Below, piece after piece: positions 42,602-50,770 of a stretch of 64,000 nt of DNA. The stretch spans positions 1,276,001-1,340,000 of the forward strand of contig NZ_BQYI01000001.1 of the NCBI RefSeq assembly GCF_027923405.1, read 5' to 3'. The notes under the pieces were generated by a model, which was given only the letters and a program-made list of their open reading frames with translations, made no database searches and was not told where the DNA came from. This DNA is from Paenibacillus sp. YYML68 (GTDB lineage: Bacteria > Bacillota > Bacilli > Paenibacillales > NBRC-103111). Positions within the stretch are counted from its first letter, which is position 1, and each line of letters starts with the position of its first letter. A program made the translations under genes and the position numbers.

Positions 42602-43429
42602 ATGCACGATTCATCGGAGCTGTCCGTATGGGAGGAGCATCTGTTCTGGCTTGGCATCCTGCAGGATCATGCCATCTTCGTCAGAGACTGGCTTCCCACC
42701 ACGCAGACGTCGTATGTACAAGCGGCTGCCCATTATGTCGACGCGTTTGAGCAACACTTGCAGCAGCTAGGCCAGCTGGATTCATCGCTATCGTTTCAAG
42801 ACGAGCAGATGATCAGGCTGGCCCGTTCCATTTGGAGCACGGCTTACGGGTATTTTCAATTCGAGGGAACGATTCAGCGGCTGCGTATTGAGAATGTGCT
42901 GACGATTAATTTGAGCCCGACATATTTCAATGGAACGTTGAACGAGAATGAGGAGTATCTAAGGCTGCTGCGGGCGTATGTGCAGGGGGCTGCTCCCGAG
43001 CCGCTTCCGCTGTGGTCGCTGCTTGATCTGTGGCTCGAGGACCAGCTCGGACATGCGGCGCTGCTGCGCAACATCTCCGATCCGATTGAACTAGGCATCA
43101 TCAAGCAGGCGGAGCGGTACATCAGCATATTCCAAGCCTTCATTGTGCAAAATCACCACATCCGCGGCTACCTGCGGTTCGCGGCTCCCGGCATGCCTCG
43201 TCAGCGCCTGCTTGCCGTAGAGGTGGGGCGTGCAGCGCTGGAGATGAACGCGTTCATTGTAGAGGTCATCGGTCAATACAAGGAGTCCGAGTACTTGTCA
43301 CGCACGACGCTGCGCTTCCTGCAGCACCACCTGCCGGAGACGTGCTACTTCGTGCGCAAGCTCAGCGCCTATGCGCCGGAGCTTGCACAGACGGCTGCGA
43401 CATGCTCAGTGCAGCGGCCCCCTGTGTGA
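42602..43429 (+). CDS. DUF2935 protein
   Basis: 275 residues from ATG 42602, where GGAGGAGAGCGCA precedes; the frame is open further upstream without a ribosome site. Two similar helical halves, each beginning WxxHLFWxxILxDHAxF-like (WEEHLFWLGILQDHAIFVRD; LWLEDQLGHAALLRN). The His and Glu residues suggest a ferritin-like, metal-binding four-helix bundle. Function unknown; widespread in Bacilli. It ends 14 bp from the converging deacetylase gene with no visible terminator. Confidence 0.88.
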   Translation: MHDSSELSVWEEHLFWLGILQDHAIFVRDWLPTTQTSYVQAAAHYVDAFEQHLQQLGQLDSSLSFQDEQMIRLARSIWSTAYGYFQFEGTIQRLRIENVLTINLSPTYFNGTLNENEEYLRLLRAYVQGAAPEPLPLWSLLDLWLEDQLGHAALLRNISDPIELGIIKQAERYISIFQAFIVQNHHIRGYLRFAAPGMPRQRLLAVEVGRAALEMNAFIVEVIGQYKESEYLSRTTLRFLQHHLPETCYFVRKLSAYAPELAQTAATCSVQRPPV

Positions 43430-43443
43430 GCGCTGCCGCGTAG

Positions 43444-44307
43444 CTAGCGCATCCACGCCGCCCGCTCGACGCGCAGCTGGATCTGCTTGTCCAGATGCTC
43501 CGGCAGCACATCAGGATGGCCGGCGTTGATGCGCGGAATTTCGAGCGGTAGGCTGTTCCGCGTAGCCATGCCGCTCACGATCGTGAACGCGTAGTCGAAG
43601 CCCTCCTGCTGGATGATCGACTGGGCGAGCTCGGAATGGATGCCGAACGGATAGGCGAACGTATTGGTGCGCGAGACGTCGCCATCGTACAGCTCGGCTA
43701 GCGAGCGTGCGCATGCTTCGCTGTCACGCTCCACACGCTGCTTGTACTCCGCTTCATTCTCAGGGTGTCCGTGTATGAGCAGCCGACCGGTCAGCGCGCC
43801 CTCGTCGCCGACCTTATAATGAAGCGCATGGGAGTGACATTGCAGATCGAACATGCCCGGCTTATAGCCGACGATGTCCAGCGCCTCCTCGCGGGTCAGC
43901 GTCGGGATCGGCTTCACCCCTGGCGCATCCAGGTCCTCGGTCACGATGAAGTTCACCGCAGGGACGTCAAGCTCCTTCAAGATTGGCAACGCGTGCTCGT
44001 GGAAGCTCGTGTACCCATCGTCGAACGTGACGAGCACCGCCTTATCCGGTACAGGCTCTCCTTCGTAGAAGCGCTTGAACGCATCCAGCGTAATGAACTG
44101 ATACCCGTTAGCCTTCAGGAAGGCCAGCTGCTCGCGGAATAAGTCCGGGCTGATCGTGCTGGAGCTGCGATCGGTCGGATGAACATGGTGATACATGAGA
44201 ACGGCAACTTGATTACGGTACGTATGATCGGGATTGACGCTCCACAGCCCGAGCAGGCTGAAGGCGATTATAGCGGTAAGCATACAGATTAGCAGCGTTC
44301 GGGTCAT
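43444..44307 (-). CDS. Polysaccharide deacetylase (NodB domain), membrane-anchored
   Basis: 287 residues. An uncleaved N-terminal anchor (about 5-25), VAVLMYHHVHP, the catalytic Asp-Asp in LVTFDDGYTSFHEHALPIL, the metal His pair in DLQCHSHALHY and an FAYPFG segment with a C-terminal IPRINAG. The family removes acetyl groups from GlcNAc polymers (PgdA/IcaB-like). An inserted stretch of about 30 residues between the His motif and FAYPFG is longer than in simple members. Monocistronic. Confidence 0.9.
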   Translation of the reverse strand: MTRTLLICMLTAIIAFSLLGLWSVNPDHTYRNQVAVLMYHHVHPTDRSSSTISPDLFREQLAFLKANGYQFITLDAFKRFYEGEPVPDKAVLVTFDDGYTSFHEHALPILKELDVPAVNFIVTEDLDAPGVKPIPTLTREEALDIVGYKPGMFDLQCHSHALHYKVGDEGALTGRLLIHGHPENEAEYKQRVERDSEACARSLAELYDGDVSRTNTFAYPFGIHSELAQSIIQQEGFDYAFTIVSGMATRNSLPLEIPRINAGHPDVLPEHLDKQIQLRVERAAWMR

Positions 44308-44409
44308 CTTATCGTCTCCTCTATATTCAGGTGAGGCCTATAGTCAGTTATATCCATTCCCGTCCGTAATTTCAAGCGGAATACATACAGCCTCTGTGTC
44401 GCGATATAG

Positions 44410-44469
44410 AAAAAGACATTCGATCGAGGTCACGCAAGTACACGTGACCCCGTTTCGAATGTCTTTTTT
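44410..44469. terminator. Long bidirectional terminator
   Basis: AAAAAGACATTCG / CGAATGTCTTTTT outer arms with inner GGTCACG / CGTGACC, both flanks A/T-rich. It follows the minus-strand YkuK gene. Confidence 0.85.
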
Positions 44470-44508
44470 GGCGTGTAAGCAACAGGTGGAGATAAACAAG
44501 TATAGCCG

Positions 44509-44979
44509 TTATTCTGCGAATCGGTCGGCCACAGAGCTGGCCCCGAAGCTAAGCGGCTTGATACGTGCCTCGTAGCCGACCGAGGTGACCCAGCCGCATA
44601 TTTCTTGAATGAGCGCCTTCGTCTCGCCCTGCTGTCCGATGTCAATATGGATCTCGAGCGGCCAGCGGGCCAGCAGGTCGTCCATCCCTTTACGATTCAG
44701 CACGTCAACAAGCTCCAGGCTGAGCTCTGTTTCCTTATAAATCCGCGTGCGCAGATCGAACAGCGGACGGTTATTTTTTTTACGGTAAAAAAATCGGGCC
44801 CCTCGACCAATACGGTGTATGACAACAGCGGTAATGAGTGTCGTTGTACGGCGGGTTGTGTGGGAATCGGTACCGATCACAATCTTGTACAGGGAATTGG
44901 GATCTTGGCCGACATAATCATGCAGTTCGAGCACCATCTCTTCAAGAGTGACCGAGCCAATACTTGGGCTAATGAACAT
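44509..44979 (-). CDS. YkuK-family (DUF458) RNase H-like protein
   Basis: 156 residues. KIVIGTDSHTTRRTTTLITAVVIH is the RNase H-like first strand with its Asp; FYRKKNNRPLFDLRTRIYKETELSLELVDVL and EIHIDIGQQGETKALIQEICGWV carry further acidic residues. The domain is annotated as RNase H-like in Firmicutes; the substrate is unknown. AAGGAG lies upstream of the start (minus strand). Monocistronic, with a strong downstream terminator. Confidence 0.9.
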   Translation of the reverse strand: MFISPSIGSVTLEEMVLELHDYVGQDPNSLYKIVIGTDSHTTRRTTTLITAVVIHRIGRGARFFYRKKNNRPLFDLRTRIYKETELSLELVDVLNRKGMDDLLARWPLEIHIDIGQQGETKALIQEICGWVTSVGYEARIKPLSFGASSVADRFAE

Positions 44980-45110
44980 GATCGAGCAACTCCTTCCAAC
45001 ACCTTGATGGGGTTCTTCCTATAGTTTACGCGATCTTACATGTAAATAGTGTAAAGATCGCCATATTACCAAAAAAATATAGCGTAATATCTAAAAATTC
45101 AGAAAACGTA

Positions 45111-45139
45111 CTGTAAAATAGAGCGCTTTCATATATAAT
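45111..45139 (+). promoter_or_regulatory. Predicted promoter of the 43-residue membrane peptide gene
   Basis: CTGTAA (45111-45116), 17-bp spacer, TATAAT (45134-45139), about 65 bp before the start. A stem-like repeat (GGACGTCTTCGCGGACGT, CTTCG/CGAAG) lies in the leader. Confidence 0.45.
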
Positions 45140-45206
45140 ATAAACAACTTCATAAATTTGGTACGGACGTCTTCGCGGACGTTCACGAAGAAGGAGGCAT
45201 GTACTC

Positions 45207-45338
45207 ATGGAAGGTCGGATGTCTGTAGGAATGCTCGTTGGAGTCATGCTTAGTATCCCGCTATGGCTGTCGATGATCGGATGGCTGTGGCTCGCTCAAT
45301 CGCTCTTAAGCTCCGCATCAAAGCTAATCTACCCTTAG
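45207..45338 (+). CDS. Small hydrophobic protein, 43 residues
   Basis: ATG 45207 with AAGGAGG upstream, a good promoter and a terminator at 45376. The peptide starts MEGRMSVGMLVGVMLSIPLW and continues with Trp- and Leu-rich sequence, forming one or two membrane helices. No family recognised. Coding is supported by the full set of expression signals and the absence of any other gene in this 500-bp gap. Confidence 0.6.
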   Translation: MEGRMSVGMLVGVMLSIPLWLSMIGWLWLAQSLLSSASKLIYP

Positions 45339-45375
45339 TATTTCCAATAAATTGGAATGTATAACATGTGATGAA

Positions 45376-45402
45376 GACCGTAGCTGCTGCTGCGGTCTTT
45401 TC
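45376..45402 (+). terminator. Terminator after the 43-residue gene
   Basis: GACCG / CGGTC arms (with an additional pair on each side) followed by TTTTCT. Confidence 0.65.
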
Positions 45403-45500
45403 TGCATGCGAGCGATCAAGAAAATAATGGTTTACACTTCTAAATTCATAACATATAATGCATATAAGATTACTCGGAATTAAATGGAGGATGACTAATT

Positions 45501-46373
45501 ATGAAGCAGCTTATTGTTTTTTCAATCATCGGCTTTATCGCACAGCTTATCGATGGCGCTATGGGAATGGGCTACGGTGCAACCTCGGCGACATTGCTGC
45601 TCATGTTCGGCGTCGCCCCGGCCGTCGCCTCCGCCTCCATCCATATGGCCGAGATTGCGACGACGGCAGCGTCTGGCGCCTCGCACCTGTGGTTCAAGAA
45701 CGTAGACCGCAACATCATGTGGAAGCTCGTCGTACCGGGCTCGATCAGCGCCTTCCTCGGAGCTGCCTTCTTGAGCAGCATACCGGGGCAGCATGTGAAG
45801 CCGGTCGTCTCGATTTTACTGCTATTACTCGGTGCGTACATTATGCTCCGGTTCTTATTCCCTCAGGGCAGCGGCACGAATGCGAATGGCGCACGTCCGC
45901 GGCGGTCGTTCCTCATCCCGGTAGGTATTGTCGGCGGCTTCTTCGACGCAGTCGGCGGCGGCGGCTGGGGCCCGATTGCGACCCCTATGCTGCTCACGCA
46001 GAAGGGAATATCTCCGCGTAAGGCGATCGGTACGGTCGATACGAGCGAGTTCGCGATTGCTGTCTCCGCTACGCTAGGCTTTATCATCTTCCTCGGATGG
46101 GATCAATTTCATTGGCCGTGGGTGTTCGCCTTCATGATCGGCGGCGTCATCGCAGCCCCGCTAGCAGCCTGGCTAGTCAAGATATTGCCCGCCTATATGC
46201 TCGGCGTCATCGTCGGTGGCTTCATTATATTAACGAACTCGATGACGATTGTGAAAGCCGCTGCGCTGCCTGCCTCATGGGCAACGGTCGTGTATGCGAC
46301 GGTCATTCTGGTGTGGGTATCCGCCATTCTGTATCAGCTTAAAAATCGCAAGCAGCTGGTACCGGTTCACTAA
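45501..46373 (+). CDS. TSUP/TauE-SafE family transporter
   Basis: 290 residues with about eight membrane helices. The duplicated TSUP motifs are GFIAQLIDGAMGMGYGATS near the start and GIVGGFFDAVGGGGWGPIATP in the middle. TGGAGG precedes ATG 45501. Family members export sulfite, sulfoacetate or other small organic anions; no sulfur genes are adjacent, so the substrate is unknown. Monocistronic. Confidence 0.92.
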   Translation: MKQLIVFSIIGFIAQLIDGAMGMGYGATSATLLLMFGVAPAVASASIHMAEIATTAASGASHLWFKNVDRNIMWKLVVPGSISAFLGAAFLSSIPGQHVKPVVSILLLLLGAYIMLRFLFPQGSGTNANGARPRRSFLIPVGIVGGFFDAVGGGGWGPIATPMLLTQKGISPRKAIGTVDTSEFAIAVSATLGFIIFLGWDQFHWPWVFAFMIGGVIAAPLAAWLVKILPAYMLGVIVGGFIILTNSMTIVKAAALPASWATVVYATVILVWVSAILYQLKNRKQLVPVH

Positions 46374-46463
46374 TGTTCACCCGTTCCCTTTTGGCCCATG
46401 AACCATTACAATGAAACGTATGGGGCCCGTGTGCGTACACGTTGACCAAAGGGGGATGAGCAT

Positions 46464-46967
46464 ATGCAGCACAAGCGATCAACGTTCAGCCGGTTTCAAC
46501 TCGCTGTATTTCGAGCAGCCGCAGTCTGTATCGTGCTGCTCGCTCTACTTCCAGCGGAAGGCGTCAAGGCCGGGATTATTGAACGGATACAGCAAATATA
46601 CGAAATGCCGGAGCATGTCGATCGTCTCCAGCAGTCCTACGACGAGACGAAGCAGCAGCTCGACGCGAGCAGAGCGCAGCTGGAGAGAGCGCTGGCCGAG
46701 TCCGCGGCGAACGCACAGCGGCTCGCAGAGGCCGAGGCGCGTATGGCCGAGGAGAACAGGCAGCTGCGTCAGAACAATGAAGCGCTGCAGACGATGGTCC
46801 GGCAGCTGGAGCAGGAGCGCCAGAGGCAGGCGATCCGCAACCGACAGATCGCCTCAACCGCACTGACCGCTGCCGCCCTGGCGCTGCTATACTTCGCGAT
46901 TACACGTATCGTCCGCTACATGATGTGGCGGCGCGGACAGCGCGGGCTGCGGGGAGGCGTGAAATGA
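46464..46967 (+). CDS. Membrane-anchored coiled-coil protein of unknown function
   Basis: 167 residues. An N-terminal signal anchor (about 15-35), a short amphipathic segment, a heptad-rich coiled coil (about 55-120; QQLDASRAQLERALAESAAN), a second membrane helix (about 128-148) and a basic tail. No enzymatic motif. Its stop overlaps the AIM24 start by 4 bp, so the two probably act together at the membrane. Confidence 0.75.
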   Translation: MQHKRSTFSRFQLAVFRAAAVCIVLLALLPAEGVKAGIIERIQQIYEMPEHVDRLQQSYDETKQQLDASRAQLERALAESAANAQRLAEAEARMAEENRQLRQNNEALQTMVRQLEQERQRQAIRNRQIASTALTAAALALLYFAITRIVRYMMWRRGQRGLRGGVK

Positions 46968-47713
46968 ACATACAGACAGAGACCCGCACACGGACGCTTA
47001 TTCCTTCGCTCGCGCCGCAAGCCTCGGCAGCGGAAGCTGGAGCAGAGGGTCAGGCCGCTGTCGTCGAGCTCGCCGAGGGAGAGACGGCGCATGTTCTCCA
47101 TCCGAGCCGCATTATCGCCTTTGAGGGAGAGTCTCGGGCGAGAGAGGATCGCTTTTTGAACCTGTCAGGCATGTATCGGAAGAAGAGCTGGGTGGAGTCG
47201 CGTATTACGGGTGAGGCGCGATTCGTGCTCGGACTGCCAGCTGGCGTCTGGTTCAAGGCGCTGGAGCTGCCGGATCACAGCAATCTGCTCTTCGATATTA
47301 GGCACGTGCTGCTATATGATGGAAGTATGAAGCTGGAGAGTCGGCTGCAGAAGGCGAAGCAGGCGCTCGTCACCCGGGATTGGGTGCGGATGAAGTTCTC
47401 AGGCGGCGGCCTGCTCGGGCTGGCTGCATCTGGACCGCTGTATGAGCTGTCGCTCGACACTGCCCGTCCGGTCTATGTGGATGCGGGGTGTCTCGTCGCC
47501 TTCCCGGAGGATGCGAGCATGCGGCTTAGCGTGTATGGGAACACGCTCGCCAGTCAGCGAATGAACTACCAGTGGGAGATGACAGGTAAGGGCAAGGTGC
47601 TCATCCAGCCGTCACCGCACGATCGGGTATTTACAGAGGGGATGCGACAGGACTCCTTGCTGCGCCGAATGCTGCGAGAGGTGCTGCCGTTCGGTGGCGT
47701 ATTTATTAAATAA
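46964..47713 (+). CDS. AIM24-family protein
   Basis: 249 residues from ATG 46964, which overlaps the previous stop (ATGA) and has GGGAGGCG upstream. After a 30-residue disordered start comes the AIM24 double beta-roll: FLNLSGMYRKKSWVESRITGEAR, VRMKFSGGGLLGLAASGPL, VYVDAGCLVAFPEDASMRL. The mitochondrial homologue affects membrane architecture; the bacterial role is unknown. Paired with a coiled-coil membrane protein. Confidence 0.85.
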   Translation: MNIQTETRTRTLIPSLAPQASAAEAGAEGQAAVVELAEGETAHVLHPSRIIAFEGESRAREDRFLNLSGMYRKKSWVESRITGEARFVLGLPAGVWFKALELPDHSNLLFDIRHVLLYDGSMKLESRLQKAKQALVTRDWVRMKFSGGGLLGLAASGPLYELSLDTARPVYVDAGCLVAFPEDASMRLSVYGNTLASQRMNYQWEMTGKGKVLIQPSPHDRVFTEGMRQDSLLRRMLREVLPFGGVFIK

Positions 47714-47751
47714 AGCACACTGTGGTCACCATGACTGCAGCGTGCTTTTTT
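47713..47751 (+). terminator. Terminator after the AIM24 gene
   Basis: AAGCAC / GTGCTT arms around a G/C-containing loop, then TTTTT. Confidence 0.75.
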
Positions 47752-47863
47752 GGGCTTCCAGATGAGGGCGATGGATGAAAAAGCAGGAATTTTCAAGCTC
47801 GCAATCGAATTACTATATAATGAAGAACTTGATGTTTCATGAATAAGCGGATGAGGTGAACGT

Positions 47864-49747
47864 ATGGAACATGTGCATGGAACGTACAGTGTTCCTCTTG
47901 TAATGCTTTCTGTACTGATTTCCATGTTCACAGCTTACTGTGGGATCGACCTGTGCCAGCGCGTGTTAACGCTGCAGGGACGGAGGAAGGGAGCGTGGCT
48001 TGCCTTCAGCTCTGTCCTGCTCGGACTTGGCTTATGGGCGATGCACTTTGTCGGGATGCTGGCGTTCCATCTCCCGGTGGAGGTTCGCTACGATACGAAT
48101 TGGCTCGTGCTGTCGATGCTGCTGCCGATGGTTGCGGCATGGGCTGGACTTCAACTGATCACAGCACGCCACGTACCACGGATGAACTGGATCGCAGGCG
48201 GCTTCTTCATAGCGATTGCTGTGGGCGGCATGCATTATACGGGGATGGCAGCGATGCGCTCGGCCGCTAAGATGACGTTCGATCCGTACTGGGTGGCGGT
48301 ATCGGTGCTTATGGCACTCGCGATCTCGTTCACTGCGCTAGGGCTGCCGTTCCTACACCGGGTCGCGGTGAAGAAGCCGTCGACGCTGAAGCTTAAGGTG
48401 GTCGCCTCCGGCATGATGGGCGTTGCGATCGCAGGCATGCATTACACCGGCATGTTTGCTGCGGACTTTACGCTGCCGGCCGGAGCAGAGCTATCGCACG
48501 AGCATCATGATGAGGAAGTGGATGAGCTATTGCTCGCCTCCTGGATCGGAGCGGCGGCATTAGTGGTTCTGCTTTTTTTTGCGGTTACGCAATCGATGGA
48601 GCGTATCTACACACAGCGACTGGCGAATCTGACACAGCAGCGGTATGATGCGATCTTCGAGCATAATCCCGATATCGTCTGCCTGTTCGATCATGACGGA
48701 CGACTGCTCAGGTGCAATCCGGCTGCGGAGCGTATTACAGGGTATCAGGTGCATAGCTATGTCGGACGATATTACCCACAGTTTCTGAACCGGCGAGACA
48801 GCTTCCGCATCCGTACTGCCTTCGCCAAGGCGCTGCAGGGAACGCCCCAGACGATCGAGTGCTCGATTCGGCATAAGGCCGGTCATGAGCTTGTGCTGAG
48901 TACGACGATTGTACCGATGAAGGCGGACGGCATGATTATCGACATCTATACGATTTCGAAGGATATTACGGACCAGAAGCGTGCCGAGAAGAAGCTGCTG
49001 CAGGCGAAGCTGGAGGCTGAGCAGGCAGCTCGGGTGAAGAGTGAATTTCTTGCTATTATGACACATGAGATTCGAACGCCGCTCAACGGTGTGATCGGGA
49101 TGAGTGAGCTGCTGCTGGAGACGCCGCTGTCGGAGGAGCAGGAGGAATACGCTAAGATTATCGTCAAGAGCAGCAAGGGGCTATTGACCGTCATACACGA
49201 GGTGCTCGACTTCTCCAAGATGGAATCCGGCAAGCTTGTTCTGAACCGAGAGGTGTTCAGTCTGCATGCCGCACTGGAGGAGACGCTGCAGCTTCTATGT
49301 CCGCAATGTCAGCGACGGAGGCTAGACGTACGCTTGGCTATTGACGAGCGGGTGCCTGAGCTGCTGCTCGGCGATGAAGGCCGCTTGAGGCAGGTGCTCC
49401 TGAACGTCATCGGCAATGCGGTAAAGTTTACGGAGGAGGGCATGATCGACATCAAGGTTCGGCATCATGTCCGCGAGGGAGATCGGCTGCAGCTCGAGTT
49501 CGTCGTTCAAGATACGGGCGTAGGTATTCCGGAGTCCTACGTTCCACATCTGTTTCAGCCGTTCTACCAGCTGGAATCGTCTGCACGCAAGTATGGAGGC
49601 ACGGGCCTCGGTCTTGCGATCTGCAAGCGGCTTGTGGAGCTGATGGGCGGCACGATCAGCGTGGAATCGAAGCAAGGTGCGGGCACTCGTCTGACGTTTA
49701 CCATAATGGCTGACGTTTATGAGGATCAGCGTGTCGCGGCACAATAA
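47864..49747 (+). CDS. MHYT-PAS sensor histidine kinase
   Basis: 627 residues. The N-terminal MHYT domain has about seven helices and three repeat motifs (MHFVGMLAF, MHYTGMAAM, MHYTGMFAA), proposed to bind a metal and sense O2, CO or NO. PAS at about 255-375 (IFEHNPDIVCLFDHDGRLLR), HisKA with His401 in MTHEIRTPLNGVIGM, HATPase (GNAVKFTEEG, DTGVGIP, GTGLGLAICKRL). No receiver domain or partner regulator gene is adjacent, so it is an orphan kinase that may signal into another relay. Confidence 0.92.
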   Translation: MEHVHGTYSVPLVMLSVLISMFTAYCGIDLCQRVLTLQGRRKGAWLAFSSVLLGLGLWAMHFVGMLAFHLPVEVRYDTNWLVLSMLLPMVAAWAGLQLITARHVPRMNWIAGGFFIAIAVGGMHYTGMAAMRSAAKMTFDPYWVAVSVLMALAISFTALGLPFLHRVAVKKPSTLKLKVVASGMMGVAIAGMHYTGMFAADFTLPAGAELSHEHHDEEVDELLLASWIGAAALVVLLFFAVTQSMERIYTQRLANLTQQRYDAIFEHNPDIVCLFDHDGRLLRCNPAAERITGYQVHSYVGRYYPQFLNRRDSFRIRTAFAKALQGTPQTIECSIRHKAGHELVLSTTIVPMKADGMIIDIYTISKDITDQKRAEKKLLQAKLEAEQAARVKSEFLAIMTHEIRTPLNGVIGMSELLLETPLSEEQEEYAKIIVKSSKGLLTVIHEVLDFSKMESGKLVLNREVFSLHAALEETLQLLCPQCQRRRLDVRLAIDERVPELLLGDEGRLRQVLLNVIGNAVKFTEEGMIDIKVRHHVREGDRLQLEFVVQDTGVGIPESYVPHLFQPFYQLESSARKYGGTGLGLAICKRLVELMGGTISVESKQGAGTRLTFTIMADVYEDQRVAAQ

Positions 49748-49791
49748 TAGGGAACAAGCAAGTCACACGAGTAAGGAGCGGAGCTGCTGCA

Positions 49792-50679
49792 GTGGATACG
49801 ATCACACACACACTATTCGGACTTACGCTATACGGAGCTGTGAATAAGGAAGGGATGACGCGGAGGGAGAAGCAGGCGCTGCTGTTCACGAGTCTTGCTG
49901 GGTCGCAGATCCCAGATATCGACGTCATCTCCTCTTGGTGGGACACGGCCGGCCGTTACCAGATGTGGCATCGCGGGTTGACGCATTCCGTGCTGCTCGT
50001 GCCCGTATGGGCGGGGGTACTGGCACTGCTTGCCCGGGCGATATGGAGAACACGAGGCTGGCTCTTGTTCCTCGTTGGGCTTGTCGCGGTGTTCATTCAT
50101 AATACGAGCGACCTGTTCAACGCTTGGGGGACCGGCTACTTCGAGCCGGTATCGACGATGCGCATTACGTTCGGTACGATCCCGATCGTCGACCTGACGT
50201 TCTGGGCGATCATGCTGGCAGGCTGGCTGTTCGCTCTCATACGGGCGCGCAGAGGCAGTCCCAAGCCGACCTATCCGGTATACCGATTCGTCTGGGGGCT
50301 GCTGGTGCTGCACGTGGCCATCCAGTCCGCTCAAGGCTATATGCTGTATGAGCAAGCAGCTCCGCGCTATGAGCAGGTGGCACTGGCGGCCGATTTCGTT
50401 CCGGGTGTATTCACGGTGATCGGCAAATCCGGCACGACAGTCGAGCTGTCGAAGGGGACGCTGTGGAGCGGCTTGAAGCTTGAGCAGCAGCTGATCTCGG
50501 CAGAGGAGGCGGACCTGGAGCAGCTGTTCACCGCTAATCCGAAGGCACGCACACTGTACGAATGGTCGCCGTTTGTCGTCGTAGTCGATGACGGGAAGCA
50601 GCTAGGGATATACGACCCGAGGTTTTACCGCAACGGTCAGTCATTCTTGTTCGAGTTCATGGAGAAGAAGGGCTTGTAG
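49792..50679 (+). CDS. YdjM/YfhP-like metal-dependent membrane hydrolase family protein
   Basis: 295 residues, GTG start with AAGGAGCGG about 12 bp upstream. MDTITHTLFGLTLYG, PDIDVISSWW and HRGLTHSVLLVPVW are the His/Asp motifs of the YdjM family, followed by several membrane helices and a soluble C-terminal tail (about 190-295). Relatives include a LexA-regulated inner membrane protein in E. coli and Bacillus YfhP; biochemical function is not established. It ends in a good terminator. Confidence 0.88.
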   Translation: MDTITHTLFGLTLYGAVNKEGMTRREKQALLFTSLAGSQIPDIDVISSWWDTAGRYQMWHRGLTHSVLLVPVWAGVLALLARAIWRTRGWLLFLVGLVAVFIHNTSDLFNAWGTGYFEPVSTMRITFGTIPIVDLTFWAIMLAGWLFALIRARRGSPKPTYPVYRFVWGLLVLHVAIQSAQGYMLYEQAAPRYEQVALAADFVPGVFTVIGKSGTTVELSKGTLWSGLKLEQQLISAEEADLEQLFTANPKARTLYEWSPFVVVVDDGKQLGIYDPRFYRNGQSFLFEFMEKKGL

Positions 50680-50700
50680 AGTTAAGTTTGATAGAAAATG

Positions 50701-50749
50701 ACCCGAGGCAACTCGCTTCTTTGCTGGAAGCGACCTGTCTCGGGTTTTT
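50701..50749 (+). terminator. Terminator between converging genes
   Basis: ACCCGAG / CTCGGGT with inner CGCTTC / GAAGCG, then TTTTT. Confidence 0.85.
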
Positions 50750-50770
50750 CATTTCTCATGTGGAGGCCGA

